From: Gynurincola endophyticus
GTDB taxonomy: Bacteria > Bacteroidota > Bacteroidia > Chitinophagales > Chitinophagaceae
Length of the DNA: 64,000 bases
Reading direction: 5' to 3'
Assembly: GCF_003991195.1 (NCBI RefSeq)
Contig: NZ_RCWL01000002.1
Span: forward strand, 1 to 64,000
This document shows, piece by piece, positions 1 to 7,831 of the stretch. Under the pieces are notes generated by a model. It saw only the letters and a program-made list of their open reading frames with translations. It did not search any database and was not told the DNA's origin. The first letter of the stretch is position 1, and each line of letters starts with the position of its first letter. The position numbers and the translations under genes were made by a program.

Positions 1-51
1 GCTTTTGGGAAGCAAAACAACAATCCTGAATGGATTGCATATTTATGGTAA
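1..51 (+). CDS. C-terminal fragment of an unknown gene cut by the window edge
   Basis: From base 1 an open frame runs for 16 codons (ending NNPEWIAYLW) to TAA at 49-51. It reads like the tail of a protein that starts before the window. It is too short to assign to any family. It is on the same strand as the next gene, 75 bp away. It could also be a chance frame, so confidence is low. Confidence 0.35.
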   Translation, partial: AFGKQNNNPEWIAYLW

Positions 52-126
52 AGTTCTTGTAGGATATAGCAATAGATTTTTCTATTGAAAAAATATTTTA
101 GTGGCATTAACGATAATTGAATCAGC

Positions 127-1254
127 ATGCAAAAATATTTGTACAGAACTCATAGCCGGGAGGAAATAAGCCAATGGCAAAATATGCTCAGCTATTTCTG
201 TTATAAGCGTGCCTACGGTGGTTATGCCAATGATACTGATGAATTTAAAGCCGGTATCATTTATTCAAACCGCGAAGATTTATTAAGAAAATTACAGCAT
301 TTAAACATTGGAATAAACATTATTCCTGAAGGAATGCCTGACACTGCACTTGAAAAAGAATACCCTTCTGAAGCTTTTATCGCGAACTTCCGGACAAGAA
401 TTAATGAGTTTCCAGACTTAGAACAGCCCGGAATGGTGTCTATTGATAATATTTCAGTATTTGTATGGATAGAAAAAGATCATATACTTTTCACTCTCAG
501 CGGTTTAGAAAAAACATCTGCTGTAACAAAAAAAGATTTAAATGCCTGTCTGGAGCTGGAAGCAAAATTTAACCAATGTGGGTGGACTAAATATCGTTAC
601 TTTGGTTTTGCAAAAGATCAATATCACTTCCCCCCAATTAGTTACACCACAGTAAACATCACCAAGAGCAAAGGGCCTGTTTTGTTTAAGTCACTTCTCT
701 CACAATCTGGTAAATCATTGGAGGCAGGCTTTGTAAGAATTTTTATCAGAACACTAATGTCTTTTATATTCTTACTGGCAATCATTCTGGGCGTCAACTC
801 AATTGCTTCTATGCCGCTCATTTCAGTAATAGTAGTAGTGTTACTCATTGTACTATACAGTATTTTACGGAAGGCACATACACATATTTTAATAGATCAG
901 CAGGGAATACACTATTTGAATAAACTGCATAAAAAAACCATCCGGAAGTTAGCCTGGTCTGATCTCCGGAAGTCACCACTTACTTATGATATTTATCAGA
1001 CCTTAAGCTGGACTGCCACACCTACTATACCAACTGTCAGCAACTGTATTGTTTGGTGGGAAAGTCAAAATGGAAAACTGATCGAATACAAAGAAACATT
1101 TAATAATGGTCATATCTGGTATGTTGGAAGAGATACCAAATCGTTAATGAAAAAGTTTATCGAAGGAGTTGAATTGTTCCGTCCTGATTTGCGGATAGAC
1201 CCTGTACTGATCGCATCTGTTCGTAAAGATAAAAATGATGTTGAAGTGGGGTAA
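127..1254 (+). CDS. Hypothetical membrane-anchored protein, 375 aa
   Basis: I do not recognise the family. The N-terminal 200 residues look soluble and mixed alpha/beta. A hydrophobic hairpin follows (about 207-224 and 230-246), then a basic stretch and a soluble domain of about 125 residues rich in W, I and K (e.g. IVWWES near 308), which suggests a membrane protein with cytoplasmic domains on both sides. There is no signal peptide. The ATG at 127 follows an AT-rich leader without a clear Shine-Dalgarno, which is normal in this phylum. The 3' end overlaps the convergent gene at 1157-1582 by 98 bp, an unusually long overlap; one of the two stop positions may be affected by drift. Real coding is supported by length and composition; function is unknown. 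Confidence 0.75.
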   Translation: MQKYLYRTHSREEISQWQNMLSYFCYKRAYGGYANDTDEFKAGIIYSNREDLLRKLQHLNIGINIIPEGMPDTALEKEYPSEAFIANFRTRINEFPDLEQPGMVSIDNISVFVWIEKDHILFTLSGLEKTSAVTKKDLNACLELEAKFNQCGWTKYRYFGFAKDQYHFPPISYTTVNITKSKGPVLFKSLLSQSGKSLEAGFVRIFIRTLMSFIFLLAIILGVNSIASMPLISVIVVVLLIVLYSILRKAHTHILIDQQGIHYLNKLHKKTIRKLAWSDLRKSPLTYDIYQTLSWTATPTIPTVSNCIVWWESQNGKLIEYKETFNNGHIWYVGRDTKSLMKKFIEGVELFRPDLRIDPVLIASVRKDKNDVEVG

Positions 1255-1582
1255 TATTATAACCGGTAGGAAAAGGTTTGTATTGTGACTCATTTATATC
1301 TTTTTCAACAACGTATATTAACCCAATATAACAAATAACCAATCCGGAAGATAATATTAAACTTATACTACCTGCCAACGTTTTATGTATTGCAACACTT
1401 ATTAACGCAAGAATAAAAGCTCCGAACAGAAACAATACAATACCCATGAAAATTGCAGAATTACCCAATTCGGTAAGGGTACATATCAGAAAACAAACAA
1501 TGGAAGCCTGTAGAAAAAGAATCGAAAATATACCAAGTTTTTTTGCCCTTTTTGCTTTCTTACAAGTAATTTGTTCGTTCAT
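1157..1582 (-). CDS. Small hypothetical integral membrane protein, 141 aa
   Basis: The protein has a basic N-terminus (KKAKRAKK) followed by three strongly hydrophobic segments (about residues 16-37, 44-64 and 71-92), which predicts an inner-membrane protein with a cytoplasmic N-terminus. The C-terminal 30 residues are hydrophilic and lie antisense to the end of the convergent upstream gene. I do not recognise a family. The hydrophobic pattern supports real coding, but the tail inside the overlap (1157-1254) may be an extension produced by loss of an earlier stop codon. Confidence 0.6.
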   Translation of the reverse strand: MNEQITCKKAKRAKKLGIFSILFLQASIVCFLICTLTELGNSAIFMGIVLFLFGAFILALISVAIHKTLAGSISLILSSGLVICYIGLIYVVEKDINESQYKPFPTGYNITPLQHHFYLYEQMRSVQGLSANQDGTIQLLR

Positions 1583-1679
1583 CTACTGAAGATAAACAAA
1601 AAATCACGTTTTCTATATTTGAAAAATATAAAACCGCCGCCACTTTAACAGTAAAGTGGTGAGTGCATTCTTAAAAACT

Positions 1680-2177
1680 CTATTGATCTTTCTTAAAATA
1701 AAGCAAGGCTTCGCTTTCTTCCGCTTCATCTATATATTTTAAGACCAAAATATCTTTTATCATCATGATAATAAAAAAGTCTATCAATTCTTCTTCCATT
1801 AAATCATCAACGTCATTCACAACACGTAACTGTTGAAATCCGTCCTTTTTTATCAATGTATAATCACCCGCCCTGGTATCACCCAATAAAGTTTGTATAT
1901 ACCTATTATCAGTTATTTCAAGTTCTCCCTTGGTATAAGGTGTCAGATTAGATTTGATTTTCTTTTTTGTTTCGGCTAAGTCTTTCGCTTCTACCTGCGA
2001 AGACATATGTTCCGGTAGCCTTATTGAATCATTTATCCAATCATAATAGATTCCTCCCATATCAAAAGCTACCATTGTCCATTTGCCTTTCAGATCGGCG
2101 ACCTTTAAATCATTCTGAGCACTTACCGAAGCCGATACCAGCAAAAAAAACACAACAAGAATATATATATTTTTCAT
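1680..2177 (-). CDS. Secreted lipocalin-like hypothetical protein, 165 aa
   Basis: A Sec signal peptide is visible (MKNIYILVVFFLLVSASVSA, probable cleavage after ASA near residue 20). The mature part opens with DLKGKWTMVAFDMGG, the G-K-W pattern typical of lipocalin-like beta-barrel proteins common in Bacteroidota, and continues with alternating strands such as GELEITDNRYIQ and YTLIKKDG. It is about the normal size for such domains. It probably resides in the periplasm or is exported. The ligand or role cannot be read from the sequence. It stands alone, 97 bp downstream of the neighbouring membrane-protein gene's start side. Confidence 0.65.
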   Translation of the reverse strand: MKNIYILVVFFLLVSASVSAQNDLKVADLKGKWTMVAFDMGGIYYDWINDSIRLPEHMSSQVEAKDLAETKKKIKSNLTPYTKGELEITDNRYIQTLLGDTRAGDYTLIKKDGFQQLRVVNDVDDLMEEELIDFFIIMMIKDILVLKYIDEAEESEALLYFKKDQ

Positions 2178-2547
2178 AAAAAATAATTAAGAAGCTGTCT
2201 TTTAAATAAACAGGGCATTATATAAAACGAAAAGTAAAAAACATTTATTACATAAAACCCTGGATCCTGTTAAGAGTACCTACATTTGGATTAAGGAAGT
2301 GATAAACTTAAACAGTAATCAGATTACAACACTTAACAACTGACTATCAAACAATTTCATATTAAATTTATAACAAATTAGTAGATATCAATTACCTGTT
2401 CTGCCTGAATACGCAGTATATTTTTTTTCAGGAGTACTTTTTTTTGAAATTAACAACAATACCATCGTGAAAATGATCTACTTATGAAGCAAAAATTGTA
2501 ATTTTCTATATAGCAACCAATAGCTACTTCTAGTGATTTTAATTCAA
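2178..2547. other. Intergenic region between divergent genes
   Basis: This AT-rich stretch lies between a minus-strand secreted protein and a plus-strand regulator, so it should hold both promoters; I found no perfect two-box promoter. On the minus strand a short coding-like stretch (about 2245-2301, reading NPNVGTLNRIQGFM then TAA) is preceded by an in-frame stop; it may be a gene relic or chance. No RNA gene was seen. Confidence 0.4.
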
Positions 2548-3330
2548 ATGCCGATGGAGTTATTACAATACGACCAGATGAAAAAAACCTGGTATCAGAT
2601 AGGCGGGAATAATGAGATAACTCCTGATCCTGATTTTCAACTGCAACTGCATAAAAAACTTCAGCATATCTTTCATGTCGGAGATTTTTATTACTATATA
2701 TTCAGGACAAACGGAGCTGATATGGAGTTTATCAGTGAGCGGGCAAAATACATCTGGGGATTGCATCATGCCAATGAATTAACGATAGAATATTTATACG
2801 ATAATATTCATCCTGATGACAAATCGCGTTTTATTGAATATGAGCACACTGTAACGGAATTTTTCAGCAAACTCACTCCTGAGCAGGTATTAAGATACAA
2901 AGTGAGTTACGATTACCGGATCAGGCATACTGATGGTTCTTACAAGTGGATTCTGCAACAGGTTTTAACCATTCAAACAGACGAAACAGCTGCCGTACTC
3001 AGAGTATTAGGTGTACATACCGACATTACACACTTAAAAGGAGGAGATCAACCAGCTGGTTTGTCTTTTATCGGACTCGAAGGTGAACCTTCGTTTTATA
3101 ATGTATCCACCACTAAAACATTCAATATTCCGCATCCGGAAATATTCAGCCCGCGGGAAAAGCAAATCTTACAGCAGGTATTAAAAGGAAAAACCTCTAT
3201 GGCAATAGCTAAAGAGTTATATATATCCATTCATACAGTCAACACCCACCGGAAAAATATCCTGAAAAAGAGCAACTGCAATAATTTTCCTGAGCTCTTG
3301 AAAAAGGCGATGGAAAACGGTTGGCTATAA
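2548..3330 (+). CDS. PAS domain LuxR-type transcriptional regulator
   Basis: The N-terminal half is a PAS fold of the PAS_3 type: YIFRTNGADMEFIS, then IHPDDKSRFIEYE near residues 87-99, then YRIRHTDGSYKWILQQ and VLGVHTDITHLK. The C-terminal 60 residues are a LuxR/GerE helix-turn-helix, starting FSPREKQILQQVLKGKTS and containing AKELYISIHTVNTHRKNI, with the usual conserved residues. It probably senses a small ligand or redox state through PAS and binds DNA as a dimer. It lacks a receiver domain, so it is not a classical response regulator. An in-frame GTG lies at 2533, but the ATG at 2548 or 2554 is a more likely start. This PAS-LuxR architecture recurs in Bacteroidota; targets are unknown. 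Confidence 0.85.
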   Translation: MPMELLQYDQMKKTWYQIGGNNEITPDPDFQLQLHKKLQHIFHVGDFYYYIFRTNGADMEFISERAKYIWGLHHANELTIEYLYDNIHPDDKSRFIEYEHTVTEFFSKLTPEQVLRYKVSYDYRIRHTDGSYKWILQQVLTIQTDETAAVLRVLGVHTDITHLKGGDQPAGLSFIGLEGEPSFYNVSTTKTFNIPHPEIFSPREKQILQQVLKGKTSMAIAKELYISIHTVNTHRKNILKKSNCNNFPELLKKAMENGWL

Positions 3331-3365
3331 CATTCACTATTTATACACCAAAGCTATCTAACATA

Positions 3366-3860
3366 ATGAAGATTCGCAACGCAACTATTGCAGACATTAC
3401 AGCCATTGATAATATTTATAACCAGGCAGTATCATTGAAGTTCAAAACAGCAGATTTAATGCCGCTCACCAAAGAAAAAAGAAAAAAATGGTTTGAAGAT
3501 CATAATGATCATTATCCGGTTTTCGTTGCTGAAATCGACCACAAAGTAGTTGGCTACTTAGCAGTCAGTGCCTACCGGCCTGGTAGAATGGCACTTAGAG
3601 AAACAGCAGAAATCAGTTATTATATTGACAGTAGTTATCAACGCCGCGGTATTGGAAAACAATTAATCGAACATGCAGAAGCAAAATGTGCATCGCTGGG
3701 ATTAAAAACTTTTATTGCAATTATCATCGATAGTAATGATGCCAGTATTGAATTACTGAAAAAATACAATTATGAAAAATGGGGACATCTACCGAATGTA
3801 GCTGTTTTTGAAGACAAAGAAATCGGGCACGTTTATTATGGAAAACGGATAGTTCTTTAA
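3366..3860 (+). CDS. GNAT acetyltransferase, phosphinothricin-acetyltransferase-like
   Basis: This is a GCN5-related N-acetyltransferase of 164 aa. It opens with IRNATIADITAIDNIYNQAV, the typical Pat/YncA-like start, has the acetyl-CoA binding motif QRRGIGKQLIEHAE, and ends with LLKKYNYEKWGHLPNVA, characteristic of the phosphinothricin/methionine-sulfoximine acetyltransferase group. Chromosomal members often act on amino-acid analogues; the natural substrate cannot be read here. A longer frame starts inside the upstream LuxR gene at 3321, but the ATG at 3366 gives the normal family start and a 35-bp gap. It may be co-transcribed with the LuxR gene. Confidence 0.85.
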   Translation: MKIRNATIADITAIDNIYNQAVSLKFKTADLMPLTKEKRKKWFEDHNDHYPVFVAEIDHKVVGYLAVSAYRPGRMALRETAEISYYIDSSYQRRGIGKQLIEHAEAKCASLGLKTFIAIIIDSNDASIELLKKYNYEKWGHLPNVAVFEDKEIGHVYYGKRIVL

Positions 3861-3875
3861 AAGAGCTATCCGTTT
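3843..3875. terminator. Candidate bidirectional terminator hairpin
   Basis: The arms AAACGGATAG (3843-3852) and CTATCCGTTT (3866-3875) form a perfect 10-bp stem around the stop codon of the GNAT gene. It lies between convergent genes. There is no long T-tract, so termination is an inference. Confidence 0.4.
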
Positions 3876-3893
3876 CAATTCATTTCGGATAAA

Positions 3894-4520
3894 CTACAAT
3901 TTTTGTGACTCTATTAATTGCAACATCACTGAGACTACCTCATTATCACCGGGAGGCGCAGGAACGGTTGCTTCAAGATGGTCATTCCAAGGAGAATAAG
4001 AACCGGATATAGTGATATTCTGAGAACGCCTGTTATTATTTTCTAAGGGGATATGCATTTCAAATCGCCAGTCACGTTTATTATTATCACTTTTCTTTAC
4101 TAAGAGTAAATTTTTATAAGGAGATTCATTCAATCTGCTGTCAGAAATTTTTACAAATCCTAATGACGAATAATCTTCCATTGTCATACTGCCAGCACCG
4201 GCAGTAGCACTTAAATGCCTGTTTAAATAGAGTTCATTGGTTAACTGTTTAGACCATGCGGCATCATAGTAAAAAACAAAAGGTTGCTGGGGATAAGCAC
4301 CAACGCTGACTACATTTATGTTATCAAATACAAACTCATTCATAAAGCTATTCGTAAGTGTTTGCAATTGTGCGCCCGATTCAATGTATTTCAAAATAGC
4401 TGAAGCATTGGTATCTTCTTCCTTTTTATCACCATCGATTTTATTACAAGCCATTAGAAAAAAAATAGTAGCCAATAAAAATAGGCTCCCAAAAGCATGC
4501 AATCTATTCTTCTGAAACAT
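3894..4520 (-). CDS. Hypothetical lipoprotein, 208 aa
   Basis: The N-terminus is basic, then hydrophobic, and ends in a lipobox FLMAC (Cys near residue 25), so a lipoprotein exported by Sec and lipidated is expected. The acidic linker after the Cys (DGDKKEEDTNAS) is typical of Bacteroidota lipoproteins. The mature domain has beta-rich segments such as FVFYYDAAWSKQL and WRFEMHIPLENN. No family is recognised. It is the last gene of a probable minus-strand operon with the AAA ATPase 29 bp upstream and the PaiB-like gene before that. Confidence 0.7.
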   Translation of the reverse strand: MFQKNRLHAFGSLFLLATIFFLMACNKIDGDKKEEDTNASAILKYIESGAQLQTLTNSFMNEFVFDNINVVSVGAYPQQPFVFYYDAAWSKQLTNELYLNRHLSATAGAGSMTMEDYSSLGFVKISDSRLNESPYKNLLLVKKSDNNKRDWRFEMHIPLENNNRRSQNITISGSYSPWNDHLEATVPAPPGDNEVVSVMLQLIESQKL

Positions 4521-4549
4521 TATACTTTTTTTATAATAAAATTTTGTAT

Positions 4550-5275
4550 TTATTTTTCAACACTTAACTTTTCAGCACTCTCTAACTGTCGAATCAAGAT
4601 CACTTTCACCTGGGTGAGTGCATTGTCTTTCGCCTCTGCATATGAAATTGCGTATAGCCGTTCTATTTTTCGAAGATGTGGTGGAAATTCAGCCAACAAT
4701 TTATCGTAATACAGGTCTAATTCATCGCGGGAGGGCATTTCAAAACTCAATCGAAGTTGAAAACGACGGGTTAATGCATGATCAATGATAGTAGCATGAT
4801 TAGTAGCAGCTATGAGCATCGACTTTTCAGGAAAGTAATCGATCAATTGAATCAGCGTATTGACCAATCTGCGCATTTCCCCTACATCTTTTTCATCATT
4901 ACCCCGCTCCTTGCCTACCTGATCAAACTCATCCAAAAACAAAACAGCTTTGTCTCTGGCAGCTTTATCAAAGACTGCTTTTATATTTTGAGACGTTTCT
5001 CCGATTCGAGAACAAACCACATTGCTCAGATTCAAAATCAAAATCGGTTTTCCCAGAGCTGCAGCAATCGCTTTTGCCGTTGTTGTTTTACCACAACCCG
5101 AACTCCCATGTAAAAATATTTTATTGTTCACCGGTAATCCGTAACGCGACAATTCCTCTATATAAAGATGTTCCTTAATCAATTGGTTAACCGTTTTTCT
5201 ATTCTCTTCGCTCAATAATACATCCTCCAACTTTACGGCATTCTTGTCATCAATAATCAGATCGTATATATTCAT
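4550..5275 (-). CDS. Stand-alone AAA+ ATPase, 241 aa
   Basis: This is a compact AAA+ ATPase. Walker A is GSSGCGKTT (57-65), Walker B is LFLDEFD (about 112-118), a sensor-1-like Asn sits in AATNH, and TRRFQ carries arginine-finger-like residues. The N-terminal 50 residues form a short helical lead and the C-terminal lid is small, so it looks like the FtsH/Vps4-type minimal ATPase. In many genomes similar proteins are paired with a subtilisin-like (S8) protease; none is present here. Its neighbours are a PaiB-like flavoprotein (42 bp upstream) and a lipoprotein (29 bp downstream) in the same direction. It may remodel a protein or act as a regulator, but the client is unknown. Confidence 0.8.
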   Translation of the reverse strand: MNIYDLIIDDKNAVKLEDVLLSEENRKTVNQLIKEHLYIEELSRYGLPVNNKIFLHGSSGCGKTTTAKAIAAALGKPILILNLSNVVCSRIGETSQNIKAVFDKAARDKAVLFLDEFDQVGKERGNDEKDVGEMRRLVNTLIQLIDYFPEKSMLIAATNHATIIDHALTRRFQLRLSFEMPSRDELDLYYDKLLAEFPPHLRKIERLYAISYAEAKDNALTQVKVILIRQLESAEKLSVEK

Positions 5276-5317
5276 ATCAACTCTTTTATTTCACCACAAC
5301 TAACAAAATAACTGAAA

Positions 5318-5923
5318 CTATAATTTGCTGATATAAACAGCAATATCTTTTTCTACAGTATTACCTGTTTGTTCGAGATGATTAATAATTCTGTTACGTT
5401 CTTCCTGCGTTTTATTCTGACTGAGTTTTTGTTGCCCCTGCAAGCCGGTTACCTCCAGCTCAAAAGCCACAATACCCCGAATCATTCCATTTTTATACTT
5501 GTCACTTAAACTATTCCATTGTTCCAGATAATCTTTCTCATAGAATTTTATGGTTTGTTCCAGCAAATCGATCTTTTCCGCTTCGCTTTCAAGAATACGG
5601 CCTTTTCCGTAAGCGTGTATGGCTATATAATCCCAGGTAGGAACACTCTCGCGTTTGTCGTAATGTTTGGGAGAAATATACGCATGTGGTTCTGAAAAAA
5701 TAACTAATGAGGTATTTTCCTGAATATAGCGTGCCTGCTCATTGGCTATTGCGAAATGCGACCGTAATAATAAATGTTCATCAGTTTGCTGTATATAAAA
5801 CGGTAATTGAGTGGCTACCGGAATGTTTTCTTTCACGGTAATAATCGTGGCAAAGCTATACTTTTTCATAAAATCGATCATCGCCTGCCGGTCTTCAAAC
5901 TTAAAGGAGTTAGGAATATACAT
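5318..5923 (-). CDS. paiB: PaiB-like FMN-binding negative transcriptional regulator
   Basis: The whole protein matches the PaiB family: the start MYIPNSFKFEDRQAMIDFM, the motif PHAYISPKHY (79-88), VPTWDYIAIHAYG (from 94) and the C-terminal GLQGQQKLSQNK. PaiB proteins have a split-barrel FMN-binding fold. In Bacillus subtilis PaiB is encoded beside the polyamine acetyltransferase PaiA and represses sporulation and protease genes; in this organism only the family assignment carries over. A PaiA-like acetyltransferase is present about 6 kb away (11995-12516) on the other strand, so the pair is split. Length (201 aa) is normal. Confidence 0.88.
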   Translation of the reverse strand: MYIPNSFKFEDRQAMIDFMKKYSFATIITVKENIPVATQLPFYIQQTDEHLLLRSHFAIANEQARYIQENTSLVIFSEPHAYISPKHYDKRESVPTWDYIAIHAYGKGRILESEAEKIDLLEQTIKFYEKDYLEQWNSLSDKYKNGMIRGIVAFELEVTGLQGQQKLSQNKTQEERNRIINHLEQTGNTVEKDIAVYISKL

Positions 5924-6254
5924 ACATTAACATTTAACCTTAAACACGCTCTCCATACAATTCAAATCATTTCTGGATTTACAAAAATATCCTTTAATAC
6001 TGGCTTTTATGTAAAATTCTTGATAAAAGGTACGGATTGATGGATAAGCCCAACGTTCAGGAAAAAGAGGCTTTCAGCTTACTCATCAAGACCGTGCATC
6101 AATAACCAAACATTTCATCCCATAGAATGTTAATTAATTGATACACTTTTACATATGCATTAACAAACATTATCTTTGTCAGGCACTTTTTCATTATCGG
6201 GTCAACATTGCTCCTTTCAAAAATGTTAGCCGTTGAATGTAAAACATCCTAAAA
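5924..6254. other. Intergenic region between divergent genes
   Basis: This stretch separates the paiB-like gene (minus) from the AstE-like gene (plus). A TATCTTTG box at 6171-6178 fits the Bacteroidota -7 consensus TAnnTTTG and points to the AstE-like gene; no TTTG box lies 19-20 nt before it, so it is only a candidate. On the minus-strand side CAAAAATA at 5982-5989 is the reverse complement of a -7 box for paiB. A short frame at 6041-6106 (MDKPNVQEKEAF...) has coding-like codons but only 21 residues. Confidence 0.4.
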
Positions 6255-7292
6255 ATGAAGCAGATCAAAAAAATATTAATTCTTTACGGCCTTCTTTTTC
6301 CTTTCACGTTGCAGGCACAGAACTTTACAAAATCCTTTCTGCAATCCCAAAATGAAAGAAAAGATACGCTCATCCGGTTTAGCAGCTCCTCTGAATTTAA
6401 TTATTTACCGCTAACAGTCATTAATGGAAAAGAAAAAGGGCCGGTGTTTACAATTGTAGCCGGTATACATGGTTATGAGTATCCCCCTATTATTGCCGTA
6501 CAGGAATTAGTAAATGAAATTAATCCGGCTGAACTGAAAGGCACACTGGTCGTTTTACCAATAGCTAATATTGCGTCTTTTTACAAAAGAGTTCCTTTTG
6601 TGAATCCGGTTGATTCAAAAAACCTCAATAACGCATTTCCGGGGTCTGCTAGCGGTACACTCACCGAACAGATTGCCCATTGGATCACCGGCAATATTAT
6701 TCCGCAGAGCGATGTTTTTCTCGATATCCACGGCGGAGATGCAAATGAAGACCTGCTACCTTTTATCTGTTATTATGACCGCAAAGATGCTTCCTTACAA
6801 ACCAGCCAGGCACACCAGCTCTCTGTTGCATCAGGAATAGATCACATTGTTTCTTATCCTTATACCATTTCTTCTACAGAACCTGCTAAATATGCATTTA
6901 AACAGGCCACACAACACGATATTACGGCGCTTAGCATTGAAGCAGGAAAATTAGGAACAGTACAATCAGAAAATGTACAACTGATTAAAACAGCAGTGTA
7001 TAATATGCTTGATCATATGACAATGTATACCACTACAGGCCGCTCTACGAAAACACGAGCACCCATCATACTTTCAGACCAGGTTTATATTAAGGTACCG
7101 GTAAAAGGAATTTTTTATAGTAATTTTAAAAGTGGCGATAGAGTGTTGAAAGGCCAGGAACTCGGTTACATTGCTGATGAGTTTGGAAAAACACTGCACA
7201 CGATCTTATCGCCCACCGAAGGCCTGATATTATACAAAGTGGGAACACCCCCTGTTAATAAAGACGAAACGCTTTTTTGTATCGGGCATTAA
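6255..7292 (+). CDS. Exported succinylglutamate desuccinylase/aspartoacylase-family zinc hydrolase
   Basis: An N-terminal hydrophobic segment ending in LQA (residue 21) predicts a signal peptide. The zinc site of the M14-like AstE/AspA family is clear: HGYE (His72, Glu75) in VAGIHGYEYPP and the third ligand His159 in VFLDIHGGD. The catalytic Glu is probably Glu229 in LSIEAGKLG. The C-terminal 80 residues form the beta-rich domain typical of the family (IKVPVKGIFYSNFKSGDRV). It should hydrolyse an amide bond of an N-acyl amino acid or peptide in the periplasm; the substrate is unknown. ybaK follows after 23 bp, probably in the same transcript. Confidence 0.85.
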   Translation: MKQIKKILILYGLLFPFTLQAQNFTKSFLQSQNERKDTLIRFSSSSEFNYLPLTVINGKEKGPVFTIVAGIHGYEYPPIIAVQELVNEINPAELKGTLVVLPIANIASFYKRVPFVNPVDSKNLNNAFPGSASGTLTEQIAHWITGNIIPQSDVFLDIHGGDANEDLLPFICYYDRKDASLQTSQAHQLSVASGIDHIVSYPYTISSTEPAKYAFKQATQHDITALSIEAGKLGTVQSENVQLIKTAVYNMLDHMTMYTTTGRSTKTRAPIILSDQVYIKVPVKGIFYSNFKSGDRVLKGQELGYIADEFGKTLHTILSPTEGLILYKVGTPPVNKDETLFCIGH

Positions 7293-7315
7293 TATAAAAG
7301 CTTAGTAAATCAAAG

Positions 7316-7786
7316 ATGATACAAAAAACAAATGCAGTACGTATTTTAGATAGTTTAAGTATTCCGTATGAACTGCGCACTTATATAGTAGACGAAGACC
7401 ATCTCAGTGCAACAGATGTAGCAGAATCAATCGGTATTGAACCCGAACGTTTGTATAAAACGCTTATATTAAAAGGACAGAAAGATCCTTACCTGGTAGC
7501 AGTTGTTCCCGGCAATGCACAACTAGACTTAAAAAAGATTGCCAGGGCTTCAGGAAACAAAAACTGTGAAATGTTACCGATGAAAGACTTACTTTCGGTG
7601 ACGGGTTATATCCGTGGCGGTTGTTCACCTATCGGTATGAAAAAACAATTTCCAACATTTATTGAAGAATTATCTTCAATAGAAAAAACCATTGTAATCA
7701 GTGCCGGTAAAAGAGGGTTACAAATTATCATTCATCCCCTCGACCTGGTGAAAGCCATTGACGCCACACTGGCTGACCTGATATAA
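7316..7786 (+). CDS. ybaK: Cys-tRNA(Pro) deacylase YbaK
   Basis: This is a YbaK/EbsC-family trans-editing factor, 156 aa, that hydrolyses Cys-tRNA(Pro) made in error by ProRS. Family signatures are the catalytic Lys48 in YKTLILKG, the segment VPGNAQLDLKKIAR and the GYIRGGCSPIG motif (97-107). The C-terminus ends in the usual IIHPLDLVKAIDATLADL. It works in the cytoplasm. It sits between a zinc hydrolase (23 bp upstream) and a TSUP permease (45 bp downstream), all in one direction, but the grouping does not suggest a shared pathway. Confidence 0.93.
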   Translation: MIQKTNAVRILDSLSIPYELRTYIVDEDHLSATDVAESIGIEPERLYKTLILKGQKDPYLVAVVPGNAQLDLKKIARASGNKNCEMLPMKDLLSVTGYIRGGCSPIGMKKQFPTFIEELSSIEKTIVISAGKRGLQIIIHPLDLVKAIDATLADLI

Positions 7787-7831
7787 TAAACATGAACGAA
7801 TTGAGTTATTTGTATAAACGAAACTTTAGTA

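Noticed and set aside
4497-4709. Plus-strand frames within the AAA ATPase and lipoprotein region (4497-5113)
   Set aside because: They are antisense to the well-supported AAA gene with its Walker motifs.
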